Assembly (NCBI GenBank): GCA_018606725.1
Contig: JAGYID010000003.1
Coordinates: forward strand, 1 to 56,307
Reading direction: 5' to 3'
Length of the DNA stretch: 56,307 nucleotides
DNA from: Acidobacteriota bacterium
GTDB lineage: Bacteria > Acidobacteriota > Polarisedimenticolia > Gp22-AA2
Positions 35,363-44,701 of the stretch are shown one piece after another; within the stretch, counting starts at the first letter, position 1; each line of letters begins with the position of its first letter. The notes below the pieces were generated by a model. It saw only the letters and a program-made list of their open reading frames with translations. It searched no databases and had not been told where the DNA came from. A program made the position numbers and the translations under genes.

Positions 35363-36999
35363 CCGCCGCAGTCGCGCCCCCCGCGCCCGGCAGTCACCGG
35401 CTGGCCGCGGCGCACATCGGCGTGGCGGTCGCCGCCTTCGGGGTCGCCTCGGCGATGGGGGTCCTGCAGGGGCTGTCGATCGCCGACGTGAATTTCCCGT
35501 GGCGCAGCGAGTCGCTCTACTACCTGTCGGTCACGGCGCACGGCGTTCTGATGGCTCTGGTGTTCACCACCTTCTTCATCATGGGACTGGGGTACGCGCT
35601 GGCGCAGGCGACGCTCGGGCGGATCACCGGCCGCGGCGCCGGCTGGTTCGCCTTCTGGCTGGCTGCCATCGGCTCGGTGGCGGCGGCCGCCACCATCCTC
35701 ATGGGTCAAAGCACGGTGCTCTACACCTTCTACCCGCCCCTGCAGGCGCATCCTCTTTTCTATATCGGCGCGACCCTCCTGGTCGTCGGGTCGTGGATCT
35801 GGGGCGGGGTGATGATCGCCTCGTACCGCGCATGGCGCCGCGAGCACCCGGGCGTCCCGGCGCCTCTGCCGATGCACGGCATGCTGGCGACCATCATCCT
35901 GTGGTATCTGGCCACCTTCGGCCTGGCGGTCGAGGTGGTCGTCATGCTGATCCCGTGGTCGCTCGGCTGGGTCGCCACCATCGACCCGGTGCTGGCGCGG
36001 ACCTTCTTCTGGTGGTTCGGGCACCCGCTGGTCTATTTCTGGCTGATGCCGGCGTACGTGGTCTGGTACAACGTGCTGCCGAGGGCGGCGGGCGGCCGGC
36101 TGTTCAGCGACCCGCTGACGCGCATGGTGTTCATCCTGTTCCTGCTGCTGTCGACCCCGGTCGGCTTCCACCACCAGTTCGCCGACCCGGGAATATCGGC
36201 CGGCTGGAAGCTGCTGCACACCTTCACCACCTACGCCGTCCTCTACCCGTCGTTCGTGACCGCCTTCACGGTGATCGCGTCGCTCGAGGTGGCGGGCCGC
36301 CTGAAGGGGGCGAAGGGGCTGTTCGACTGGATCGGCCGGCTGCCGTGGGGCGACCCGCTGTTCGCGTCGGTGGCGCTGGCGATGCTGTCGTTCACCTTCG
36401 GCGGCTTCGGCGGGGCGATCAACGCTGCCTACGCGATGAACTCGATGGTGCACAACACGGCGTGGATCATGGGGCACTTCCACCTGGTGCTCGGCACGAC
36501 GGTGGCCCTGACCTTCATGGGAGCGACCTACTGGCTGCTGCCGCGGCTGCTCGGTCGTGACCTGCGCTTCCCCGGTCTGGCCCGCGCCCAGCCGTACCTG
36601 TGGTTCCTCGGCATGGTGCTGTTCAGCATCTCCTACCACATCGCCGGTCTGCGCGGCCTGCCGCGCCGGGTCTACAGCGCCGCCCTCAGCGGCGCGGATG
36701 GAGCCCGCTGGCACGGCCTGACCGAGATCGCCGCCGTCGGCGGCGTCATCCTGTTCCTCAGCGCCCTGTGGTTCGTGATCGTGGTGGTGGCAACGTGGGT
36801 CGGCGGCCGCCGCCTGGCGACGCCGGCAACGTTCGAGTTCGCCGTGCCGCTCCGGCCGGTGACGGCCCCCGGGGTCTGGGATCGCTTCGGTCTGTGGACC
36901 GCCGTGGCGATCGGCCTGGTGGCGCTGGCCTACGCCTGGCCGATCGCGCACCTCCTGATGCACCCGCGCTTCGGCTCGCCGCCGTTCAAGCCGTTCTAA
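35359..36999 (+). CDS. Cytochrome c oxidase subunit I, ba3 type
   Basis: From GTG 35359 the product is 546 aa with about 13 helices. Heme and copper ligands are visible: His in VTAHGVLMALVF, the HPLVYFW motif with the CuB His and its nearby Tyr, GFHHQFADPG for two CuB His, and MGHFHLVLG for the two heme His. It reduces oxygen to water and pumps protons. No subunit III gene follows, in line with the B family. The gene ends 10 bases before the convergent mdh. High-affinity ba3 oxidases suit low-oxygen life, which is an inference. Confidence 0.94.
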   Translation: MTAAVAPPAPGSHRLAAAHIGVAVAAFGVASAMGVLQGLSIADVNFPWRSESLYYLSVTAHGVLMALVFTTFFIMGLGYALAQATLGRITGRGAGWFAFWLAAIGSVAAAATILMGQSTVLYTFYPPLQAHPLFYIGATLLVVGSWIWGGVMIASYRAWRREHPGVPAPLPMHGMLATIILWYLATFGLAVEVVVMLIPWSLGWVATIDPVLARTFFWWFGHPLVYFWLMPAYVVWYNVLPRAAGGRLFSDPLTRMVFILFLLLSTPVGFHHQFADPGISAGWKLLHTFTTYAVLYPSFVTAFTVIASLEVAGRLKGAKGLFDWIGRLPWGDPLFASVALAMLSFTFGGFGGAINAAYAMNSMVHNTAWIMGHFHLVLGTTVALTFMGATYWLLPRLLGRDLRFPGLARAQPYLWFLGMVLFSISYHIAGLRGLPRRVYSAALSGADGARWHGLTEIAAVGGVILFLSALWFVIVVVATWVGGRRLATPATFEFAVPLRPVTAPGVWDRFGLWTAVAIGLVALAYAWPIAHLLMHPRFGSPPFKPF

Positions 37000-37009
37000 G
37001 GCGGCCGGA

Positions 37010-37936
37010 CTAGACTTTCAGCTTGACGATTAATTCCCGCACCGCGGCGGCGGACTTGTCGAGGGCGGCCTTCTCGTCCGGCTGGAGCCTGATCTCGATG
37101 ACCTTTTCCATGCCGCCGGCGCCGAGCCGGACCGGGACGCCCAGGTAGACGTCGCGATAGCCATATTCTCCTTGCAGATAGACGGCGCATGGCAGGATCT
37201 TGTGCTCGTCGAGCAGGATCGACTGGACCATCTGCACGACCGAGGTCGCCGGGGCGTAATAGGCGCTGCCGGTCTTGAGGAGATTGACGACCTCGATGCC
37301 GCCGTCGCGGGTGCGCTGGACGATGGCGTCGATCGTGTCCTTCGGCAGCAGCTCGGTGATCGGGATGCCGGAGACGGTCGAGTAGCGCGGCAGCGGCACC
37401 ATGCTGTCGCCGTGGCCGCCCAGGACGAAGGCGTGGGTGTTCTCGACCGCCACCCCCATCGCCTCGGCGATGAAGAAACGCATGCGGGCGGAATCGAGCA
37501 CGCCGGCCATCCCCAGGACCCGCTCGCGCGGAAAGCCGCTCGCCTTCAGGGCTGTGTAGGCCATGGCATCGAGCGGATTGCTGACGATGATCAAGGTGGC
37601 GCGCGGTGACGCTTTCGCCACCTGCTCGGTGACCGATTTGACGATCTCGAAGTTCTTGAACAGCAGATCGTCGCGGCTCATCCCCGGCTTGCGTGGCAGT
37701 CCGGAGGTGATCACCACGACGTCGGAGTCCTTGGTCTCCGCGTAGCCGTTGCTCCCGGTCAGGCGGAAGTCGTAGCCATCGACCGGCCCGGCCTCGTTCA
37801 GGTCGAGCGCCTTGCCCTGCGGCAGCCCCTCGACGATGTCCACCATGACGACGTCGGCCAGGCGGCGCTGCACGATCCGCTCCGCCGCCGAGGCGCCGAC
37901 GTTGCCGGCGCCGATGATCGACACTTTCCTGCGCAT
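37010..37936 (-). CDS. mdh: Malate dehydrogenase, LDH-like type
   Basis: From ATG 37936, with GGAGGCGG upstream, the product is 308 aa. It begins with the NAD site [18 protein letters not shown] and acidic VVMVDIVEG. It has the substrate loop [14 protein letters not shown], whose Arg distinguishes malate from lactate dehydrogenases, [15 protein letters not shown] and the catalytic His in [11 protein letters not shown]. It interconverts malate and oxaloacetate. It follows icd by 115 bases, which include a repeat element. A longer N-terminus to 37978 is possible but lacks a ribosome site. Confidence 0.96.
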   Translation of the reverse strand: MRRKVSIIGAGNVGASAAERIVQRRLADVVMVDIVEGLPQGKALDLNEAGPVDGYDFRLTGSNGYAETKDSDVVVITSGLPRKPGMSRDDLLFKNFEIVKSVTEQVAKASPRATLIIVSNPLDAMAYTALKASGFPRERVLGMAGVLDSARMRFFIAEAMGVAVENTHAFVLGGHGDSMVPLPRYSTVSGIPITELLPKDTIDAIVQRTRDGGIEVVNLLKTGSAYYAPATSVVQMVQSILLDEHKILPCAVYLQGEYGYRDVYLGVPVRLGAGGMEKVIEIRLQPDEKAALDKSAAAVRELIVKLKV

Positions 37937-38001
37937 TGCCCGCCTCCGCTGCGGTCGGCGAGGGGTCCGCCGCGTCACCGTTCACATCACCGCATCGACC
38001 G

Positions 38002-38030
38002 GGAGCCTGTCCGGGTATCGGGCCGGCTCC
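38002..38030. repeat. Third copy of the 3'-end repeat element, near-palindromic
   Basis: GGAGCCTGTCCGGGTATCGG continues to GGCTCC at 38025-38030, so the copy is almost self-complementary. It lies 21 bases past the icd stop. Relation to 25638-25667 holds at about 21 of 24 bases. Confidence 0.5.
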
Positions 38031-38051
38031 TGGCGCCCGCCATCCGCCGGC

Positions 38052-39302
<1,251 letters not shown>

Positions 39303-39397
39303 GCTGCTGTTCCTCCGGCGCCGGCGTGTGGCCGCGTGGCCGCGGCCCCCGGTGGCGCCTCCCCCGCGCCGGTCGCGTGCTGTGTGAATGGAAGCGA

Positions 39398-39426
39398 AAA
39401 ATAGCACACGCCCCGGGGGGTGTCAA
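39398..39426 (-). promoter_or_regulatory. icd promoter TTGACA-17-TATTTT, extended -10
   Basis: On the minus strand TTGACA (39426-39421), a 17-base spacer ending in TGC and TATTTT (39403-39398) form a strong promoter. The -35 lies 4 bases from the left end of the duplicated permease repeat (39431), so the duplication boundary just spares it. The leader to TTG 39302 is about 90 bases. Confidence 0.75.
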
Positions 39427-39435
39427 CGAACCGGC

Positions 39436-39752
39436 TCAGTACTGGACGAGCGATCCTTCCTGGCGCGCCTTGCGGATGGCGAAGCTGGATCCCTTCAGCA
39501 GGGCGCGCCGCAGGCCACGCAGGGCATAGGTGATCGGCAGCAGGCGGGACAGATGGCGCATGAACGGCCACATGTCCTCGGCCGGGTAGAAGACTTTGCC
39601 GAGCAGCGCCGAGGCGCTGGCGAGCAGGTAGGCGATCGGATCACCGCGCTTCAGATAGATGACGAAGGCCGCCGACAGGATGCCGATGCCGGAGAACGCC
39701 AGGATGGTGAGCCCCAGGATGACCAGCGCCGCTAGAAGGTTTCCGAGATGGT
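39436..39752 (-). pseudogene. Decayed 3' fragment of the ABC-2 permease gene (duplicate of 43892-44289)
   Basis: About 320 bases match the 3' part of the intact permease gene (43892-44701), with roughly nine in ten bases identical by eye. The fragment keeps the frame from HLGNLLAALVILG to the terminal SLVQY and stop, but has no start codon or upstream two thirds. It lacks 81 bases (27 codons, DLLPDIRM through AFRFA), removed in frame between two copies of GGCGAAGC. Homology begins at 39431 (43887 in the intact copy) and ends near 39752 (44289), 7 bases before the Calx-beta gene stop. Most differences are synonymous, so the copy evolved under constraint for some time or came from a related strain. 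Confidence 0.85.
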
Positions 39753-39758
39753 ATGCGC

Positions 39759-42700
39759 TCAGTGATACTGGATGTACAGTATCGGCGCGTCGGCGGGGGA
39801 ATAATCATAGGCTGGGAAAGAGCGCTCGCTGGGTGTACCGTCGTTCGAGATCAGGAACGCCATCGAGTTTCCGGATGTCCAGCCAGCCAGATTGATGATC
39901 TCTTGCACGATCGCTTTGAGATTTGGACTGGAGTGCCAATGCTCGGCCTTCCATAGCCCATTTTCACTGTCATCAAGGTTAACCGCTGCAACGGTCGGTG
40001 GCAGAGTGGTCAAGGGAATCGTGGTAGAGAAAGTCGCGGGATTTGCGGACGAGACTCCCTTGATCGTGACCTTCAGCGGCTCAACATAACTACCGTTCTC
40101 GAGTGGCTTATATATGATCACGGCACTGTCGATCGTCACCCCGCGTGGCAAGGCTATACCGTTAAAGCGCAACCCCGCGACATAGGAAGGATTGGCGGAA
40201 CCCGCCGGGCAACCTCCGACAACGGTTAATGAAGCACCCGTGGTGGTAGAACCCGCGCAGTCGGTATGAGCGTCATCACCCAACGCCATGATGTGCGAGA
40301 TGATCTGCGTCATCGCCGGATATGCCGGCCCGGGCGGGGCGCCGGTTGGATTGTTGAAAGGCTGCTTATAGATAAATACCTTGCTGCGGTTGGGGTCGCC
40401 GATGTAGAGATTGTTGAACGCGTCGAAGGTGACCGCGTAGGCGTAGACCATATGATCATTCAGGAGGCAATCCTCACCTGATACGGAAGGAAGACATGTC
40501 GGGTTGGTCGTCGAAGTCGGATCGGTCGCGGTGGAAAGGGGATCATCGTAGATCCCCATGAATGACGGGGCCTCCGCCACATAGGCGTCATAACCCACGA
40601 CCATGCGATTGGTGCTGTCAAACGCCGGTTCATACGTAGGATTGGCGCTCGCAGGAAACTCCTTGGAGGCCGGAGGATTGTACAGCACGGTATCGCCGGG
40701 GGAGATCGTAGTGATGCTGGTAAACAGCGACGCATCGAATCTCAGCATGCGTAGATTTCCCTGGCGCTCACCGCGATGGTCCGAAACGTAAAGGTTCCCG
40801 AGGCGATCGATCGATAAGTGCCATGGGAAACAGAGCCGGTTGAGACTGTTGGGACCGGAAACCGGCAGGGTGCCATCCTGATTACACAGCGCGCCGGCGA
40901 AATTGGCTTGACCGAGCACCACATCGATCAACGGCGTTGGACCCAGCGGATGACGTATGCGCAACACACGGTGTTTCTCCATCTGGGAAATCCACAGGAA
41001 ATTTCCGTCCGCCGAGGGAGCGAATCCAAATTCCCCCCAGCCTGCCGTACCAAGGATGTCGATCGAGTCCGTGCTGTTGATCACACCGATCGGTGCCCCT
41101 TGGCGTGCTTCGATGACCTTGATCGGCTTGCTCCAGGCATACAACGGCGTCTGAAACACGAAAAGGCGATTACTACTGGCCACCCACAGCCGATCGCTGG
41201 CATCGGTTTTCATCTGGCCGTAGCAATTCCCTGCATTGAAGTAATAGTCCTGCGTTTGCAGGTCGGCCTGGCCGATGAAGCTGTCGGCCGCCCTGCCGTT
41301 GGTCAATGCATCAAGATTATTCCAGACCATGATCCGGCAATCGTCCGAGAGATAGAGTTGATTCTTGGCGGTGGCGATGCCATGGGCATTCGTCAAATGA
41401 CGATCGGTGACCATGTTGTACCGGCGGATTGGGGGTAGCAGCGTGGTGGGTTGGGCCGTATAGGGCGCTGTGTGAATGAACACATCGCTCGCATCCCGAT
41501 TCCCGGGGACCAGCACGTGTCCGGATTTATCGACGTCAACCGGACCGAAGAAATGGTTGGTCACGTCGGCCACCAGCGGCAGGGTCTTGAGAAGCGTCCC
41601 ATCCCAGTTGAATAGTTCTACTTTGTGTCGCTGCTGGGTGATGCCCTCCTGCCCTGGCTCCCATGTGTTGATCCAGAGACCCGAAACCCCCGCCACATCC
41701 CTGACTCCGGTGATCAGCGACCTCCTGAAGTGCGTTGTGCCGCTGCCTGAAAAGAGCGCTCCAGTCATGCCGTCGCCAAATGGGGAAGTAAAGACCAGCA
41801 CGCGGCTATTGGGATAGACATTGTCATCTTGTGGATCTGTCGATCCATCCGCAACATACAGCTTGCCGTCGGGCCCGAATGCCAGCGAGGAAGGACCTTG
41901 CGTCTTGTTCAGACCTGTGCCGCCGATGTTCGACGTGAAGTTGGTTTGCCCGAGCACCACACCGGCGGACTTCTGAAGTTTTTGTGTGACCGGGTCCTTG
42001 GAAAAGCGCAGCACCCGATTATTCCCGCCATCGGCGACCCAGAGGTTGCCCGAGGCATCCAGCGCAACACCAAGACCCTGGGATGAAATATCGGACATGG
42101 CGCATAGCGACGAGGCGCTGGGAGCGGCGACCGGAGTGGAGGGATCGATATCACCGTCATAGCAACTCCTGCGCTTATACGGCACCTTATTGCAATACAC
42201 CCCGGAGAAGTCATCCTGACCAATGACATCGTCCGCTATCGCAGGGGTGCTGTCAGTGAACGGATTGTTAAAAATCAGGACGCGATTGTTCTCGAAATCG
42301 GGAACATAAAGGTCGCCCGTCTGCTGATCCACCGCCATGCCTGGCGCCCTGGCGCCCTCCTTCTGGCTGATCCTCCAGGTAGGCGTTCCACAGAGGGTCG
42401 TGGCGCTGGCTGGAGCCAGATAAGGGTAGCGCGACGTGCTCGCATCCTGGTTGCACGCGCCGTCCTCCCAACCCGAACTTTGGCCGATTACGATGTCCGG
42501 TGTGCATGCAGTGCCGGTCGGAAGCGTATAACAGTTATTTTGTTTGCTCAGGTCGAACCCGAGTATCCGGTTGTTGCCTGCGTCCCATACATAGGCCCGG
42601 CCATTCGTTCCACTCCCCGGGGAGCGATCCACCACGACGCCGCTCACATTGTAGGCGTGGTTGGGTACCACATGGTTGGAGTTTGACTGAGTAAAGTCTC

Positions 42701-43511
42701 GCTGGCCCAGCACCACATCCGCCCAGTAATCGCCCACGACGCCTCTCGGCGGAGAATCGTAGATGGTGAAACTATGCGATGTCGTTGTTCCCAATGTCGC
42801 ATGGCTCGGGCTGCTCAAGACCAGCCTCATGGATTCGTCACTCTCGACCGTATCGTCCCGCTGAGACCTCACACGGATGGTTTTCAGCATCTCGCCGGGC
42901 GCAAAGGTCAAGGTTCCGCTGGTCGCACCCGCGGGGAGCATGAAGTAGTCTGTGCCATTCTTCGCCGTACCACGGTTGGCCACAGCCCAATTCACCGACA
43001 CCGTCTGCGTCGACACGGTGTTCAACGATACGGAGATGTCGCTAATGGGAAGGTTCTCGCTTCCGAATGAAGCAGCGGTGTTGAACGACACTTGGGGGAC
43101 ATTACCCGCAATCGTGTAGGTATGGGTTGTTGTTGTGCCGAGGCTGGCGTTCAAGGGGTTACTCAGCGTGACGACGATTGTTTCATCCGGTTCGCCCAGA
43201 TTGTCGTTCACAATGGAGATTGTGATGTTCGCAGAAAGCGTGTTGGCGGGGATGGACAGCGTGCCGGCAGCGAGGGTGTAATCAACACCGCCTCCGGTCG
43301 CGGTACCGCCGGTCACGGCATAATTCACCTTGACGGTCTTGGCGGTTGTGGAGCTCAAGACCACGGTCAAGTTGACCGGAGTCGTCGCCTCCCCCCCGCC
43401 GGAGCTTGCCTGGCTGAATTGCACCTTTGGTTTCGCGCCTGCCGCGAAGGCAGGCAGGACAGGAACGCTAAGAAGTGCCGAGAGGATTGCGACGACGGTG
43501 GCCCGTAACAT
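39759..43511 (-). CDS. Large secreted Calx-beta / NHL-type beta-propeller protein
   Basis: The 1250-aa protein starts at ATG 43511 after AAGGAG. It has a signal peptide (about residues 1-24) and two Calx-beta domains (about 28-130 and 135-235; NYAVTGGTATGGGVDYTLAAG and WAVANRGTAKNGTDYF). A long propeller region follows, in which the motif (D)VVLGQxxF recurs about six times (VVLGQRDF, DVIGQDDF, VVLGQTNF, VVLGQANF) with NNRVLxF strands. The C-terminal about 170 residues resemble a carbohydrate-binding-like module that ends many such proteins (LKAIVQEIINLAGWTSGNSMAFLI). It is probably exported or surface-attached, perhaps calcium-dependent adhesion. Base composition and codon use are visibly more AT-rich than all neighbours, indicating horizontal origin. 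It is flanked by the permease duplicates. Confidence 0.85.
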   Translation of the reverse strand: MLRATVVAILSALLSVPVLPAFAAGAKPKVQFSQASSGGGEATTPVNLTVVLSSTTAKTVKVNYAVTGGTATGGGVDYTLAAGTLSIPANTLSANITISIVNDNLGEPDETIVVTLSNPLNASLGTTTTHTYTIAGNVPQVSFNTAASFGSENLPISDISVSLNTVSTQTVSVNWAVANRGTAKNGTDYFMLPAGATSGTLTFAPGEMLKTIRVRSQRDDTVESDESMRLVLSSPSHATLGTTTSHSFTIYDSPPRGVVGDYWADVVLGQRDFTQSNSNHVVPNHAYNVSGVVVDRSPGSGTNGRAYVWDAGNNRILGFDLSKQNNCYTLPTGTACTPDIVIGQSSGWEDGACNQDASTSRYPYLAPASATTLCGTPTWRISQKEGARAPGMAVDQQTGDLYVPDFENNRVLIFNNPFTDSTPAIADDVIGQDDFSGVYCNKVPYKRRSCYDGDIDPSTPVAAPSASSLCAMSDISSQGLGVALDASGNLWVADGGNNRVLRFSKDPVTQKLQKSAGVVLGQTNFTSNIGGTGLNKTQGPSSLAFGPDGKLYVADGSTDPQDDNVYPNSRVLVFTSPFGDGMTGALFSGSGTTHFRRSLITGVRDVAGVSGLWINTWEPGQEGITQQRHKVELFNWDGTLLKTLPLVADVTNHFFGPVDVDKSGHVLVPGNRDASDVFIHTAPYTAQPTTLLPPIRRYNMVTDRHLTNAHGIATAKNQLYLSDDCRIMVWNNLDALTNGRAADSFIGQADLQTQDYYFNAGNCYGQMKTDASDRLWVASSNRLFVFQTPLYAWSKPIKVIEARQGAPIGVINSTDSIDILGTAGWGEFGFAPSADGNFLWISQMEKHRVLRIRHPLGPTPLIDVVLGQANFAGALCNQDGTLPVSGPNSLNRLCFPWHLSIDRLGNLYVSDHRGERQGNLRMLRFDASLFTSITTISPGDTVLYNPPASKEFPASANPTYEPAFDSTNRMVVGYDAYVAEAPSFMGIYDDPLSTATDPTSTTNPTCLPSVSGEDCLLNDHMVYAYAVTFDAFNNLYIGDPNRSKVFIYKQPFNNPTGAPPGPAYPAMTQIISHIMALGDDAHTDCAGSTTTGASLTVVGGCPAGSANPSYVAGLRFNGIALPRGVTIDSAVIIYKPLENGSYVEPLKVTIKGVSSANPATFSTTIPLTTLPPTVAAVNLDDSENGLWKAEHWHSSPNLKAIVQEIINLAGWTSGNSMAFLISNDGTPSERSFPAYDYSPADAPILYIQYH

Positions 43512-43743
43512 CGTGTTACTCCTTAATGGTTTGTCATTCGCCGGTCCCAGCGTTTAGTACGACGTGGCGAACTTGAAATAGTTCCGGTATTCCTGGGATC
43601 ATAGCCGATTCACCGTCCTGTTGCGTGCCCCCGATTACTGGTCCGGCACTCCGTCGGTGGGATGCGGCCGAGGGAGCGGCGAGGTCGTCGCTCAATAAGA
43701 CTCTCGCCGCCTGGAGGGTGATCTTCGTCCCCACCGCTCGCTC
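43512..43743. other. Non-coding stretch upstream of the Calx-beta gene
   Basis: About 230 bases between the Calx-beta start and the amidohydrolase remnant. It holds the AAGGAG ribosome site of the Calx-beta gene and presumably its promoter, though no -35/-10 pair with good spacing was found. A 66-codon frame on the minus strand has no recognisable product. With the remnant, the whole stretch without an intact gene is 43512-43891. Confidence 0.5.
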
Positions 43744-43857
43744 TCAACGCAGGCTGTCGTCGCGGCACACCTCGCGCCCGTCGAAGAGCGTCAGCACGGC
43801 CCTGGCGGCGTTGATCTCGGCAGGCGGGATGGTGAACAGGTTCCTGTCAATCGCGAG
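43744..43857 (-). pseudogene. Remnant of the C-terminus of a YtcJ-type amidohydrolase
   Basis: Reading the minus strand from 43857 to the TGA at 43746-43744 gives 37 residues: IDRNLFTIPPAEINAARAVL, then TLFDGREVCRD. This is the typical last segment of amidohydrolase-3/YtcJ proteins (DRNLF-x-IPP-x-EI, then LT-x3-G-x-x-V). The rest of the gene is absent; the intact permease stop lies only 34 bases upstream. It shows that another enzyme gene once followed the permease and was deleted, probably in the events that brought in the Calx-beta gene. Confidence 0.6.
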
Positions 43858-43886
43858 CGGCGGCGGGCGCCGGCGGCACCCCCGGC

Positions 43887-44289
43887 CCGGCTCAGTACTG
43901 GACGAGCGATCCTTCCTGGCGCGCCTTGCGGATGGCGAAGCGGAAGGCGTAGATCCCGAGCGGCAGCAGGACGGCGACGAACAACGTCAGCATCCGGATG
44001 TCGGGCAGCAAGTCGGCGAAGCTGGACCCCTTCAGGAGAGCGCGCCGCAGGCCGCGCAGCGCGTAGGTGATCGGCAGCAGCCGGGACAGGTGACGCATGA
44101 ACGGCCACATGTCCTCGGCGGGGTAAAAGACGTTGCCGAGCAGCGCCGAGGCGCTGGCGATGAGATAGGCGATCGGGTCGCCCCGCTTCAGATAGATGAC
44201 GAAGGCCGCCGACAGGATGCCGATCCCGGAGAACGCCAGGATGGTGAGCCCCAGGATGAGCAGCGCCGCCAGCAGATTGCCGAGGTGGA
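43887..44289. repeat. Direct repeat partner of 39431-39752 (within the intact permease gene)
   Basis: This part of the intact permease gene and its first flanking bases is duplicated at 39431-39752 in the same orientation, 4456 bases away measured start to start. The pair encloses the Calx-beta gene and the amidohydrolase remnant. Confidence 0.85.
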
Positions 44290-44701
44290 TGGTGACGTGG
44301 AAGAACAGCCAGCCGACCAGGAGATAGATCACGACGCGGAACGACGACAGGATGAAATCCCACAGCGAGGACCCCAGGACGATGGTGCCGGTGGCGGTCG
44401 GCGTGACCAGCATCGCCTCGAGGGTGCCGGTCGTCTGTTCGGTGCGGATCTTCTGGGCCAGCGACATCATCGCCGCCGACAGGAAATGATAGAAGGCGAC
44501 GCCCAGCAGCACGTAGGCGAAATAGTCGACCCCTTCGAGGCCGGGCGTGGTCTTCGGCGCGTTGACGACGCCGGCGATGAAGTACCAGATCAGGACGCTG
44601 AAGATGATCCCGAAGAACTGCATCAGAAACGAGGTCCGGTAGGAGATCTCGATCAGAAAGTCTCGCTTCAGAAACGCCCCGAGGGTGCGCAGAGTGCTCA
44701 T
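43892..44701 (-). CDS. ABC-2 type transporter permease
   Basis: The 269-aa protein has a basic start (LRTLGAFLKRDFLIEISYR) and six hydrophobic helices of the ABC-2 membrane fold. It has the typical AQKIRTEQTTGTLEAMLVTP amphipathic segment before the second half and the P-loop-like YPAEDMWPFMRHLSRLLPITYALRGLR near the C-terminus. It would form the membrane channel for the ATPase encoded just upstream; the ATG 44701 overlaps the ATPase stop as ATGA. The transported compound is unknown. The 3' 400 bases of this gene are duplicated as a pseudogene on the far side of the Calx-beta gene. Confidence 0.9.
   Translation of the reverse strand: MSTLRTLGAFLKRDFLIEISYRTSFLMQFFGIIFSVLIWYFIAGVVNAPKTTPGLEGVDYFAYVLLGVAFYHFLSAAMMSLAQKIRTEQTTGTLEAMLVTPTATGTIVLGSSLWDFILSSFRVVIYLLVGWLFFHVTIHLGNLLAALLILGLTILAFSGIGILSAAFVIYLKRGDPIAYLIASASALLGNVFYPAEDMWPFMRHLSRLLPITYALRGLRRALLKGSSFADLLPDIRMLTLFVAVLLPLGIYAFRFAIRKARQEGSLVQY

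Noticed and set aside
34915-36999. A 694-aa protein covering the subunit II and subunit I oxidase genes
   Set aside because: The first 148 residues are a frame-shifted reading of the CuA subunit gene. GTG 35359 with AAGGAGGAA is the subunit I start.
39303-39407. N-terminal extension of Icd to 39407
   Set aside because: The extended start falls inside the icd -10 box, and the 416-aa form from TTG 39302 with GGAGGA matches the usual Icd length.
43534-43734. A 66-aa frame upstream of the Calx-beta gene
   Set aside because: No ribosome site, no family resemblance and location in a stretch full of remnants.
39431-44289. Interpretation of the Calx-beta region as an insertion sequence or transposon
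   Set aside because: No transposase, terminal inverted repeats or target-site duplications were seen. The flanking repeats are pieces of a permease gene.
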